A stretch of DNA of 64,000 nt from G965222535 sp965222535 (GTDB lineage: Bacteria; Pseudomonadota; Gammaproteobacteria; HK1), in assembly GCA_965222535.1 (NCBI GenBank), contig OZ244957.1, positions 744,001 through 808,000 on the forward strand. Reading direction: 5' to 3'. The position numbers and the translations under genes are program-made. Below are positions 26,373 to 35,515 of the stretch, one piece after another (the first letter of the stretch is position 1; every line of letters starts with the position of its first letter). The notes beneath the pieces were generated by a model. The model was given only the letters and a program-made list of their open reading frames with translations, was not told the DNA's origin and did no database searches.

Positions 26373-27854
26373 TTATGGCAGGCAATCCAAATAAGTATCT
26401 ATATCCCAATTCGTAACCGCATGATTAAATCGCTCCCATTCGTCATTTTTATAATGCTGATAGACCCTGTACATTTCATCCGGCAAAGCCGATAGAATGA
26501 CATCATCGTCTGCAAGCGCTGCTAACGCCTCACCTAATGACATAGGGAGCTTCTTGACATCCTTGCCGCTCTTAATCGCTTCATACATATTGCGTTCTTC
26601 TGGAACGCCTGGATCAATGTCACTGTCAATGCCATCATCAAAGGCTTTTAATAATGCGGCGCCCATTAAATAAGGATTGACCATCGAATCAACGGAACGG
26701 TATTCAAAACGACCAGGCGCTGAAACACGCAATGCACACGTGCGGTTCTGATAACCCCAATCAGCAAAAACAGGTGCCCAATATCCAGTATCCCAAAGGC
26801 GACGATACGAATTAACGGTAGAAGAGCCAATTGCTGTTAGTGCACGTAAATGTTTAATCACACCACCAATTGATTGCAATCCTACCCTACCAGGCAGGTT
26901 TTTATCTACAGATGGATTTGGCATAAAGGTATTCTCACCACCTTCGCAGTAAGTAAAAGTGCCTGCCATACCGGGGAGCGAGTGTATATCACTGCCTGCA
27001 AGCCTCAGATTGACCACGTCTTCGCCGCCTCGCCACAAAGACATGTTATGGTGGCAGCCAGAGGCGGAGACACCGACAAATGGTTTACTCATGAAGCAGG
27101 CGATAATGTTAAATTCACGAGCAACTTGAGCGCAAATTTGTCTATAGGTAGTTAATCTGTCTGAATTCCTCAACACATCATCAAATTGGGTATTAATCTC
27201 TAATTGCCCCGGTGCATCTTCATGGTCGCCCTGAATAATATCAAGCCCCATTTGCTCTGCATACTCAATTACTTTCATAAAAACTGAGCGTAATCCTTCA
27301 AATTGATCGATATGATAACAATTCGGTTTGGTGACACCTCCGTTTGGAGCACCACTTTCATCGCGTTTTAACCACATCATCTCCGGCTCTGTACCGCAAC
27401 GCATATTTAAGCCATGTTTTTGTTTAAATTCTTTGTGGATTCGATATAAATTACCACGGCAATCTGATGTTAGGGCAGAACCGGGATTGTGCTTTTCTTC
27501 GCGGTTTTTATATAATCTACAAAAAACTCTAGCAACGCGCTTATCCCAAGGAAGTTGACAAAAAGTCTCAGGGTCTGGAATACCCACAAGCTCGGATGCC
27601 TCAGGACCATAACCAATATAATTACCATGGCGATCAAGATACAAATTGGCTGTCGAACCATAAACCAACTGGAAACCTCTCTCTGCAATACGTTCCCAAT
27701 GACGGGAAGGAACACCTTTACCAACAATACGCCCCGTGACTGAAATAAATTGATAATAGACATAGCGAATACCTAACACATCAATTTTTTCCTTTACTTG
27801 ACGAACAAGCTCATCACGACCGTCTTCGGTTACATGATTCTCTAAATCTGTCAT
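26373..27854 (-). CDS. glnT: Glutamine synthetase family protein (GlnT / gamma-glutamylmethylamide synthetase type)
   Basis: 493-aa ATP-dependent ligase of the glutamine synthetase fold. Metal and substrate motifs are complete: GTEPEMMWL (Glu156, Glu158), DHEDAPGQLEIN (Glu212, Glu219), SASGCHHNMSL (His268/His269), NSYRRL and NRTCALRVSAPG. The short N-terminal beta-grasp part and this motif wording resemble GlnT and GmaS rather than the housekeeping GlnA. So the amine joined to glutamate may be ammonia or a methylamine. First gene of the minus-strand cluster; GGAGG at 27,861-27,865 marks the ATG. A perfect hairpin lies in its leader. Confidence 0.85.
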   Translation of the reverse strand: MTDLENHVTEDGRDELVRQVKEKIDVLGIRYVYYQFISVTGRIVGKGVPSRHWERIAERGFQLVYGSTANLYLDRHGNYIGYGPEASELVGIPDPETFCQLPWDKRVARVFCRLYKNREEKHNPGSALTSDCRGNLYRIHKEFKQKHGLNMRCGTEPEMMWLKRDESGAPNGGVTKPNCYHIDQFEGLRSVFMKVIEYAEQMGLDIIQGDHEDAPGQLEINTQFDDVLRNSDRLTTYRQICAQVAREFNIIACFMSKPFVGVSASGCHHNMSLWRGGEDVVNLRLAGSDIHSLPGMAGTFTYCEGGENTFMPNPSVDKNLPGRVGLQSIGGVIKHLRALTAIGSSTVNSYRRLWDTGYWAPVFADWGYQNRTCALRVSAPGRFEYRSVDSMVNPYLMGAALLKAFDDGIDSDIDPGVPEERNMYEAIKSGKDVKKLPMSLGEALAALADDDVILSALPDEMYRVYQHYKNDEWERFNHAVTNWDIDTYLDCLP

Positions 27855-27886
27855 TGACTACCTCCAGAAAACGTGGTTCTAACCGG

Positions 27887-27913
27887 CCTGATGCACCTTG
27901 TTATTGCATCAGG
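27887..27913 (-). promoter_or_regulatory. Leader hairpin or operator upstream of the glnT-like gene
   Basis: Perfect 9-bp inverted repeat CCTGATGCA/TGCATCAGG with a 9-base spacer, 33 bases before the start codon and just upstream of the ribosome site. It could be an operator for a dimeric repressor/activator, or an RNA hairpin. I do not recognise a known regulator site. Confidence 0.4.
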
Positions 27914-27995
27914 AAGGGCTGCCTGAGTTAGTATTCATAGCTGGCTTACCGTTCTTAGGAAACTCTGAATATAGAGCCGGTAGGTATTTACAAGG

Positions 27996-29816
27996 GGGTA
28001 CCTCGAAAAAGGCCAACTGGGGTGGAATAGAAGATCAGGCAAGCGATATAAGCCGATGATTCTATAAGGGTTATGAGGAATAGGCAGGTTGAGGATGGTT
28101 TTTTGTTTATTGGGGCGAACAATCAACTTTCTTCAGCACATTTGGACCATTGTGGGCGTCAGTAGGTGCTAATCCCCGCTCGTCGCAAGTAGCTTGGCGC
28201 GTCATGTTGGCACAAGTGGCTCGCATAACGCAAGCAGCAAACCATGCAAGCACGCCCCCGACCAATGCTGCGCCGCAGCGCACCACCCATTTTCGACAAC
28301 GCCGCGAACACAAGCTCCACCGCGACCACCACCGCCCGCTCTGCAGCCGCTTACCGCTTGTTTGGTATACACGTTGCTATACAGTCCTCGGCAGCAAACT
28401 CGCATCCAACCTCTGAAGCGCACCGGGCACTATATTCTTCCTGCGCTGACTGCTATCCATGCTGCCACATAGCGCCCGTGCACCGGCGGCCAAACCATTA
28501 CACTTCTCGAAGGACCAGACAGACCTTCGTTGCGGTACCATCGCTGATCCCTCTATATCGCCCAATCGCGGCATACTGATCCGCTCTGGCAACGGGGGTG
28601 TGAGTTACCCGATCCGTGAATGGAAGATGCGTTATGGTATCGAACCGATGCTGCTGCTTTGCAGGAAGCGAACTTCGAGAAGACACCCTTTCAGATGGGA
28701 CAACGGTATTGCACTTCAGGAGGTTGCTGGAGAAACACAGGATCGGCGGTGAAGGCATAAATTTATGATCCAGTAACGCATCAGAAAGTAAGGCCAAGGA
28801 GCAATGCTAAAAAGCGGTACCATACCAGATGCGACGATTATCCATGCTCGATTTCAACTAACCATCATCAGAAAACACGAGAGCCCCAAATGCACCTCGC
28901 CCGTAAAGGAGACTAGTAATGCTTCGGGATGAAAGCTCATGCGACCGCAGATATCAATAGCGGATAGGTGCGCAGTGTATCAGTACTCTCGCCCTATGTC
29001 CCCAAAAGTCGCCCGTTGAATGTGAGACGAGCGGGCGGTGTGGGGATAAATCACCCCTAGATAACCGATTGAAGCCGGCAACTTTGACTTACAAACAGAT
29101 ACCATTCTCCGCCATAGTATGCTATACAGGATCAATACATGGCAAAATAATATACCCACAATACAAGCTGATAAGCCCTTGCTGTTCAGGGCTTCCCGGG
29201 CTAAACCCAAGAGGGCATTATGCAGATGACGCATAGTGTTTGCTGCTGCTTAGCAGACAGGACACCAACTCTCTCTGAGTGCCCTGATGCTAAAACGCCA
29301 TCGTTCCGCCAAGGGCATGAATTCACCGTGAGTGACCTCGAAAAGCGAGCGACGCTGGTTTTCCTAGGTGCCATCGTGAATGTTTTCTTGAAGCTGCCGC
29401 TCTCAAGCCGGCGTAACATCTGCAGAATGCTCGTAAGTCAAGGCCCTATCCTTAAGATATTCTTGGCTCAATACAAAGAGGGACTCTGGCTGAATACCCA
29501 AAAAATCCGCCCTTATCAACAAAACTAGCAATCGCCCCCGCATGATAACCAACCGCATCGTTTTTCAGCAACCTCTGTGTTGACACTACTGCGTTGGCAG
29601 CCGGCGTATTATAATTCGCTGGTTTGACCTCAACGAGTGGGGATGGCGGTTCTCAGAATGCGCATGACGGATCTCAAAAGGGTGCCTCGAAAGCTAGCCA
29701 AGCTGGTTTTTTTTGAGGCACTCCTTCGCTTTTGCCCCGTACACCGTCAGAGTCACTATAAGTGCTAAGGTCAATTTATACTATACGGGTTCCTAAACGT
29801 TCATCTATGAGGGCAC
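27996..29816. other. 1.8-kb gap with decayed family A copies and no convincing gene
   Basis: Only short overlapping frames without ribosome sites occur. Copies of the family A core are seen at about 27,996-28,075 (GGGTACCTCGAAAAAGGCC, decayed), 29,335-29,373 (ACCTCGAAAAGCGAG/CGCTGGTTTTCCTAGGT) and 29,681-29,723 (GGTGCCTCGAAAGC/GGTTTTTTTTGAGGCAC). The rest may be remains of lost genes; the ppsA promoter should lie near 29,700-29,800. Confidence 0.5.
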
Positions 29817-32195
29817 ATGGTGGAAGCAATCGTTTGGTATGACACAGTGGGGATGAAAGATATCCATCGGGTAGGTGGTAAAAATGCTTCCCTAGGTGAA
29901 ATGATAAGCGCGCTCAGCAACGCCGGCGTACGAGTACCCAATGGGTTTGCCGTCACCACCGACGGATTCCGCGATTTTCTGTCGCATAATCAACTCGCAG
30001 AGCCGATCAACACACTGCTGGCCAACGTGGCGGTGGACAATGTCGTGCAGCTGGCGCAAATCGGCAGCCAGATCAGGCAGATGGTATTGCACGCCCCATT
30101 GCCGCAGCCGCTGCAAGCTGCGATCACTGCGAGCTATCGGCAATTGTGCGGCGATCAGGACGGGGCAGGCGGCGATGCGGTAGCGGTAGCCGTGCGCTCT
30201 TCGGCAACCACCGAAGATTCCCCCGAGGCCTCTTTTGCCGGGCAGCAGGAGACGTTGCTCAATGTCCGCGGGGGAAACGCAGTGGTCAGCGCGGTACACC
30301 AGGTATTTGCATCATTGTTCAACGACCGGGCGATCGCTTACCGCAGCCACCAAGGTTTCGCCCACGACGCATTGGCCATCTCGGTTGGCGTCCAACGCAT
30401 GGTGCGCAGCGACCGCGCCGTCAGTGGGGTGATGTTCACTCTCGATACTGAATCCGGTTTTGACAATGTGGTGTTTATTACCTCGGCTTATGGCTTAGGT
30501 GAAATGGTGGTTCAGGGACACGTTAATCCAGATGAATTCTATGTCTTTAAGACCGCACTTAACAACGGTGCCCAAGCGGTACTGCGACGGCGGCTGGGTA
30601 GTAAGGCATTGCGCATGGTATATGCCGATGACGCCAAACAGCGGGTACGCACCGAAACCACGCCATTGCCCCTGCGCCAGCGGTTCTCGCTGAACGACGC
30701 TGAAGTCGAAGCGTTAGCACGCTTTGGCCTTGCGATTGAACGCCACTACCGCTGTGCGATGGATATCGAATGGGCTAAAGACGCCGACGACGGGCGGTTT
30801 TACATCGTCCAAGCACGCCCCGAGACAGTGCAAAGCCGTCAACGCGGGCCGGTACTGGAGCGCTATGAATTAACCCAGCGTAGCGCTGTGTTGGCCGAGG
30901 GCCGTAGTATCGGTGCGCGAATTGGGGCTGGCAATACCCGCATCGTTGAGCACGTCGAGCACATGGACAGGGTACGCGACGGCGATGTCTTGGTAACCGA
31001 TATGACCGATCCAGACTGGGAACCAGTGATGAAACGCGCCGCGGCGATCGTCACCAATCGCGGTGGGCGCACCTGCCATGCGGCGATTATCGCACGTGAA
31101 TTGGGTATCCCGGCGGTTGTCGGCACGCACGATGCGACACGCACGTTGCGTGCGCAACCAGCGGTGACGGTGTCCTGCGCCGAAGGCGATACGGGTTACA
31201 TCTACGCCGGCGCGTTGCCGTTTGAGCACTACCAGCTGACGATTGACAACACGCCGTCGTTACCGTTGAAGATCGGCATGATCGTCGGCAACCCGAATCG
31301 CGCCTTTGATTTTTGTCAGCTACCCAATGATGGTGTAGGTCTGGCGCGACTGGAGTTCATTATCAGCAGTGAGATCGGCATCCATCCACAGGCAATCCTC
31401 GGTTATTCTGATCTATCGGTCAACATCCAGCAGCAGATCGATGAACGCATGAGAGGTTATCCGGATCCAGTTGCGTTCTATATCAATAAACTGACAGAGG
31501 GGATCGCCACCATCGCAGCAGCCTTCTTCCCTCGTCCCGTAACGGTGCGTCTTTCAGATTTTAAATCCGATGAATATGCCAATTTGATTGGCGGGCGCTT
31601 ATACGAACCCAAAGAGAACAACCCGATGCTCGGTTTCAGGGGAGCATCGCGCTATATTGCCGATAGCTTCCGGGATTGCTTCCGCATGGAATGCCGCGCA
31701 TTACGCCAAGTACGCGAGCAGATGCAGCTAACCAATGTCGAAATCATGGTACCGTTCGTGCGTACCCTAGCCGAGGCTGACGCCGTGATTGCGCTGCTGG
31801 CGAGCGAAGGGCTTGAGCGCGGCGACAACGGCTTACGCATTATCATGATGTGTGAAGTGCCTTCAAATGCGCTGCTGGCCGACGACTTCTTACAGCGCTT
31901 TGATGGTTTTTCAATCGGTTCCAATGATCTGACGCAGATGACGCTGGGGCTGGATCGCAACTCGGGTTTGGTCGCGAATTTATTTAATGAATGCGATGCG
32001 TCGGTGAAAGTCCTGTTGGAACTGGCGATTGCGGCCTGCCACCGCGCTGATAAATACGTCGGCATTTGTGGTCAAGGACCATCCGATCACCTCGAATTCG
32101 CCAGCTGGCTGATGGAGCAACGGATCAACGCCATCTCACTTAACCCCGATGCAGTGATGAATACCTGGCTGCATTTAGCTGGGGTAAGCCACTGA
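29817..32195 (+). CDS. ppsA: Phosphoenolpyruvate synthase
   Basis: 792-aa enzyme making PEP from pyruvate and ATP for gluconeogenesis in the cytoplasm. N-terminal ATP-grasp domain: GGKNASLGEM and AVAVRSSATTEDSPEASFAG. Swivelling phosphohistidine domain with His421 in GGRTCHAAII. C-terminal PEP/pyruvate barrel with MIMCEVPSN-like IIMMCEVPSN, FSIGSNDLTQMTLGLDR, and Cys751 in GICGQGPSD. Length and catalytic positions equal the E. coli enzyme. GAGGG precedes the ATG. It stands alone; the usual divergent ppsR regulator is not seen. Confidence 0.97.
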   Translation: MVEAIVWYDTVGMKDIHRVGGKNASLGEMISALSNAGVRVPNGFAVTTDGFRDFLSHNQLAEPINTLLANVAVDNVVQLAQIGSQIRQMVLHAPLPQPLQAAITASYRQLCGDQDGAGGDAVAVAVRSSATTEDSPEASFAGQQETLLNVRGGNAVVSAVHQVFASLFNDRAIAYRSHQGFAHDALAISVGVQRMVRSDRAVSGVMFTLDTESGFDNVVFITSAYGLGEMVVQGHVNPDEFYVFKTALNNGAQAVLRRRLGSKALRMVYADDAKQRVRTETTPLPLRQRFSLNDAEVEALARFGLAIERHYRCAMDIEWAKDADDGRFYIVQARPETVQSRQRGPVLERYELTQRSAVLAEGRSIGARIGAGNTRIVEHVEHMDRVRDGDVLVTDMTDPDWEPVMKRAAAIVTNRGGRTCHAAIIARELGIPAVVGTHDATRTLRAQPAVTVSCAEGDTGYIYAGALPFEHYQLTIDNTPSLPLKIGMIVGNPNRAFDFCQLPNDGVGLARLEFIISSEIGIHPQAILGYSDLSVNIQQQIDERMRGYPDPVAFYINKLTEGIATIAAAFFPRPVTVRLSDFKSDEYANLIGGRLYEPKENNPMLGFRGASRYIADSFRDCFRMECRALRQVREQMQLTNVEIMVPFVRTLAEADAVIALLASEGLERGDNGLRIIMMCEVPSNALLADDFLQRFDGFSIGSNDLTQMTLGLDRNSGLVANLFNECDASVKVLLELAIAACHRADKYVGICGQGPSDHLEFASWLMEQRINAISLNPDAVMNTWLHLAGVSH

Positions 32196-32366
32196 TGGGT
32201 ACCCTCAAGCCCCTGTCGCTTCGATGCCTGACTGCCTCCATGCGGCATATGACATTCCTGCGCACGGGACCTACGCCGCGTAAGATAGGTTTGAAATTGT
32301 TATCGCAATGCGGATAATGTGCCGCCGCTGGTACTTTCAGGCACCCCATCAATAACAGAGGCTATC

Positions 32367-33296
32367 GTGATTGAGATTCAGAACTTGAGCAAACGGTTTG
32401 GGACGCTACTCGCTGTCAACGATATCTCACTGACTGTACAACGCGGGGAGATTCTCGGTTTTCTTGGTCCCAATGGTGCCGGTAAGTCAACCACGATGCG
32501 AATGATCACCGGTTTCCTGACTCCGGATCGTGGACGCATAGCGATCAATGGGGTGGACCTCAGCGCACAACCGCTGGTCGCCAAACGCCAGATGGGGTAT
32601 CTGCCAGAAGGCGCGCCGTTGTACAGCGATATGACGCCACGCGCATTTTTAACGTTTATTGCTGGCGTTCGGGGGTACGGTCAACAGCGCGAGACCAAGG
32701 TTGATGCCGTCGCCGAGCAGATTAATCTGCATGGGGTGATGGACCAACCGATAAATACCCTCTCCAAAGGATATAAACGCCGTGTCGGCTTGGCACAGGC
32801 GATTCTGCATAATCCGCAGATCCTGATCCTAGACGAGCCAACGGATGGATTAGATCCGAATCAAAAACGCGATGTCAGGCAATTGGTTCAGCAGATGTCA
32901 GCCGACAAGGCGATTATTCTATCCACCCATATCCTAGAAGAAGTAGAAGCCATATGCTCACGCACGATCGTCATCGCCAACGGTCGGATCGTCAGCGACA
33001 GCACACCGGCAGCCCTGCTCGCCCGTTCCGATCTCTATAATGTGATTCGCATGACGGTGCGCGGAGTAGCGGCCGAGACGCTGCTTTCAGTATTGGAAAG
33101 CCAGCCGTTGGTGCGCAAGGTGAAGGTTCTCGCTGACACTGATGACCGCATCACGATGCAGATTTTTCCACAGACCAAACAACCTCTAAGTCAAGCGATC
33201 AGCGAACTCGCCCACCAGCGCGGATGGCTGGTGCAGGAATTGTACGCTGAACATGGTCAACTGCATGATGTATTCCGCAACCTCACGACCAGCTAA
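32367..33296 (+). CDS. ABC transporter ATP-binding protein (GldA / ABC-2 type)
   Basis: 309-aa ATPase. Walker A GPNGAGKST (about 34-42), signature LSKGYKRRVGLA, Walker B ILILDEPTDGLD, and the H-loop STHILEEVEAIC are all present. A C-terminal extension of about 90 residues is normal for GldA/NatA-like exporters. GTG at 32,367 with CAGAGG 5 bases upstream fits the family start IEIQNLSKRFG; the frame is open 48 bases further up, but without a ribosome site. The permease follows after 10 bases. Confidence 0.92.
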   Translation: MIEIQNLSKRFGTLLAVNDISLTVQRGEILGFLGPNGAGKSTTMRMITGFLTPDRGRIAINGVDLSAQPLVAKRQMGYLPEGAPLYSDMTPRAFLTFIAGVRGYGQQRETKVDAVAEQINLHGVMDQPINTLSKGYKRRVGLAQAILHNPQILILDEPTDGLDPNQKRDVRQLVQQMSADKAIILSTHILEEVEAICSRTIVIANGRIVSDSTPAALLARSDLYNVIRMTVRGVAAETLLSVLESQPLVRKVKVLADTDDRITMQIFPQTKQPLSQAISELAHQRGWLVQELYAEHGQLHDVFRNLTTS

Positions 33297-33306
33297 GGAG
33301 TAAGCG

Positions 33307-34041
33307 ATGACAGCAGCGCTATGGGCAGTCTTCAAACGCGAGTTGTGGGGCTATTTCTGCACCCCAATCGCCTATATTTTTCTCGCTATTTTCGTCTTCC
33401 TGAGCGGGCTTTTCACCTTCTATCTGGGATCGTTTATTGCCCGTCAGCAAGCGGATCTGTCGTCCTTCTTTCAGTTCCATCCATGGCTCTATCTGTTCCT
33501 GATCCCAGCACTGACAATGCGTTTATGGGCCGAAGAGCGGCGTTTGGGCACGATTGAGGTGTTGTTCACGCTACCGATCACGATACCGCAAGCGATATGC
33601 GCCAAGTTTCTTGCCGCATGGCTGTTCACTGCGGTGGCATTGGTGCTCACGTTTCCGATCTGGTTTACCGTCAATTACCTCGGTGATCCAGACAACGGCG
33701 TGATCATCGCCAGCTATATCGGCAGTTTACTGATGGCAGGCGCTTTTTTGGCGATTGGTGCCTGCTTATCTTCGCTGACCTCCAACCAAGTGATCGCGTT
33801 CGTGATCACCTCGGTGGTTTGTTTTGCGTTTGTGATGAGCGGTTACCCACTGGTATTGGATGCTTTCGGCGCGATTGCACCGGCATTTATGATCGACACC
33901 ATTCGCTCGTTCAGCTTCCTTGAACACTTCAACGCCATCAGTAAAGGAGTGATCCGGCTCACCGATGTGTTTTATTTCGCTTCGCTGATCGTCTTCTGGC
34001 TATTCGCCAACGCAGTCGTACTGGAGATAAAAAAAGAATAA
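33307..34041 (+). CDS. ABC-2 type permease (GldF-like)
   Basis: 244-aa inner-membrane protein with six hydrophobic segments. It begins with a short amphipathic stretch WAVFKRELWGYFCTPIAYIF and contains LTMRLWAEERRLGTIEVLFTLPIT, a hallmark of GldF/NosY-type permeases. It pairs with the preceding ATPase as an exporter of unknown cargo. In relatives a GldG-like protein and a DUF4340 protein often follow; here a family A element starts two bases after the stop. Confidence 0.9.
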   Translation: MTAALWAVFKRELWGYFCTPIAYIFLAIFVFLSGLFTFYLGSFIARQQADLSSFFQFHPWLYLFLIPALTMRLWAEERRLGTIEVLFTLPITIPQAICAKFLAAWLFTAVALVLTFPIWFTVNYLGDPDNGVIIASYIGSLLMAGAFLAIGACLSSLTSNQVIAFVITSVVCFAFVMSGYPLVLDAFGAIAPAFMIDTIRSFSFLEHFNAISKGVIRLTDVFYFASLIVFWLFANAVVLEIKKE

Positions 34042-34042
34042 T

Positions 34043-34183
34043 GAGCACCTCGAAAAACCAACTTCGCTAGCTTTCAAGCTACTATGCGGGGCTTGTATAT
34101 TGAGTAAGCGGCTATAAATCAACAGCTTACGTTACATGTAATCATATCCCTTCACCCATCCCGTTGAGGTTTTTCGAGGTGCC
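34043..34183 (+). repeat. Family A element copy 12, full length, internal arm decayed
   Basis: Starts GAGCACCTCGAAAAACCAAC, ends GTTGAGGTTTTTCGAGGTGCC. The internal arm has mutated to CTTTCAAGCTAC, but the two outer ends still form an inverted repeat of about 17 bp. The middle GCGGGGCTTGTATATTG, TATAAATCAACAGCTTACG and TTACATGTAATCATATCCC matches other copies. It lies directly behind the permease gene; the remaining gap to 34,370 shows nothing. Confidence 0.8.
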
Positions 34184-34371
34184 ATAATTGGAGATTTGCA
34201 CCCGAGGAAAGTTCTTACCCGGCCTCGGCATGGAAGGTATTTTCTGGGGATTATGAGGTTAGCATCCGGTTGCTCGTCAGAGGCTCATTGGGTGATTAAG
34301 CGACATTACTCAATACCAACGATCGGCTAATGCCTTCGCAGATGTCTACAAAGCCCGCATAATGATTGGCC

Positions 34372-34414
34372 CTCACCCTTATTCTTCTCTGCACTAGGAA
34401 GAGGAATAAGAGTG
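34372..34414 (-). terminator. Imperfect hairpin overlapping the ribE stop
   Basis: Arms CTTATTC/GAATAAG with extended partial pairing. They overlap the last codons of ribE (encoding the serine-rich tail SHSYSSS). A possible transcription end; no T-run. Confidence 0.35.
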
Positions 34415-35011
34415 GGAGCTGCTGTGCAACAGCCTCGCCACGTAGCGGGCGATAAGATCAATTTCAAGGTTCACGACCTCGTCTTCACGCAATTGCCCAA
34501 GGGTTGTGAACCTCAATGTATGCGGAATCAGCGCCACCCCAAAAGCGCTTTCAGTGATCGTATTCACAGTCAGGCTAACGCCATCAACGGCGATCGAACC
34601 CTTGACCGCAATATAAGGCATCAGCTCTTTGGGGGCGGCTATCAACATCAGCGTATTGTCCGGCTTATCCTCACGCCGTCGGAGGATGCCAATGCCATCC
34701 ACGTGACCGCTGACCAGATGCCCGCCCAGTGGATCGGCAACGCGCAACGCAGGCTCTAAATTTACCCGCTGCGCATTGTGCAGCGCTCCGAGTGTGGTAC
34801 GCGCCAAGGTCTCAGCGCCAACATCAACATCGCAGCATTGGCGATCGATCGCCGTTACTGTTAAACACACCCCGCTGACGCTGATGGAATCACCCTTTGC
34901 GGTACCTCCAAGTTCCAGCGTACCGGCATCAAACGTTACGTGCGAGGCAGCGCCTGCCCGCTGCTCAACGTCAACAATCGTCCCCAATGCTTTTATTATG
35001 CCGGTAAACAT
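34394..35011 (-). CDS. ribE: Riboflavin synthase, alpha subunit
   Basis: 205-aa enzyme that dismutates two 6,7-dimethyl-8-ribityllumazine to riboflavin. It has the two lumazine-binding repeats of the family: MFTGIIKALGTI with SVSGVCLTV, and GGHLVSGHVDGIG with AVDGVSLTVN. ATG at 35,011 gives the conserved MFTGII start, preferred over GTG at 35,020. The last ten residues (serine-rich) look like a non-conserved add-on. No ribD, ribBA or FMN riboswitch is seen upstream. Confidence 0.95.
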   Translation of the reverse strand: MFTGIIKALGTIVDVEQRAGAASHVTFDAGTLELGGTAKGDSISVSGVCLTVTAIDRQCCDVDVGAETLARTTLGALHNAQRVNLEPALRVADPLGGHLVSGHVDGIGILRRREDKPDNTLMLIAAPKELMPYIAVKGSIAVDGVSLTVNTITESAFGVALIPHTLRFTTLGQLREDEVVNLEIDLIARYVARLLHSSSHSYSSS

Positions 35012-35342
35012 AGGCGTCACCGCAAAGCTGGAATACCCTCTTTTTACCCCCCTTCAGAAACTCAGTTACGCGCCTTAGTCAGGGCTGCTTGAAGAACACG
35101 CAGGCCACTGGTAACGGCTTTAACGTCACATCTAATGGGATGATGGATCAGCACAGCCGGACAGAAAGTGGATTGAAGCGCCAACCAACGCTCTCAATTA
35201 GCATAAGGCGACGGTTGGCTAGTGCCGCTAAGAATCTCCCAACATAACACGCATGATTTTACAGCCCCGCTGGCGACGATATCGCGCCCCATCCAGACTC
35301 CACAATTTGCATACTATCTCACCGCCTGCGGTAGCCATTGAA
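35012..35342. other. Gap upstream of ribE
   Basis: No gene supported. Minus-strand frames give short protein-like pieces broken by stops, perhaps a decayed gene. The ribE promoter should be here. Confidence 0.3.
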
Positions 35343-35490
35343 GAGAACCTCGAAAAACCAGCTTCGCTAACTTTCGAGGTTCCTGCGAGGCTGTTCTATT
35401 GATAATTATTATAAATCAAAGGCTTAGGCTGCAGGTGATCATGCCCCCTCCCCCAACCCCTCCATCCCGTTGAGGTTTTTCGAAGTTCCC
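35343..35490 (+). repeat. Family A element copy 13, full length, behind the adhesin gene
   Basis: First hairpin GAACCTCGAAA/TTTCGAGGTTC (35,345-35,355/35,372-35,382), perfect 11 bp. Tail with TATAAATCAAAGGCTTAGG, GTGATCATGCCCCCTCCCCC and distal end GTTGAGGTTTTTCGAAGTTC. It ends 25 bases from the adhesin stop codon. Confidence 0.82.
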
Positions 35491-35515
35491 TAAAGTATGT
35501 TGGCAACCACTGCGC

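Noticed and set aside
28459..28752. 97-aa frame on the plus strand
   Set aside because: No ribosome site, no recognisable motif, and equally long frames overlap on the other strand.
35040..35340. Remains of a riboflavin-pathway gene upstream of ribE
   Set aside because: Short protein-like pieces on the minus strand are broken by several stops and I could not match them to RibD or any other family.
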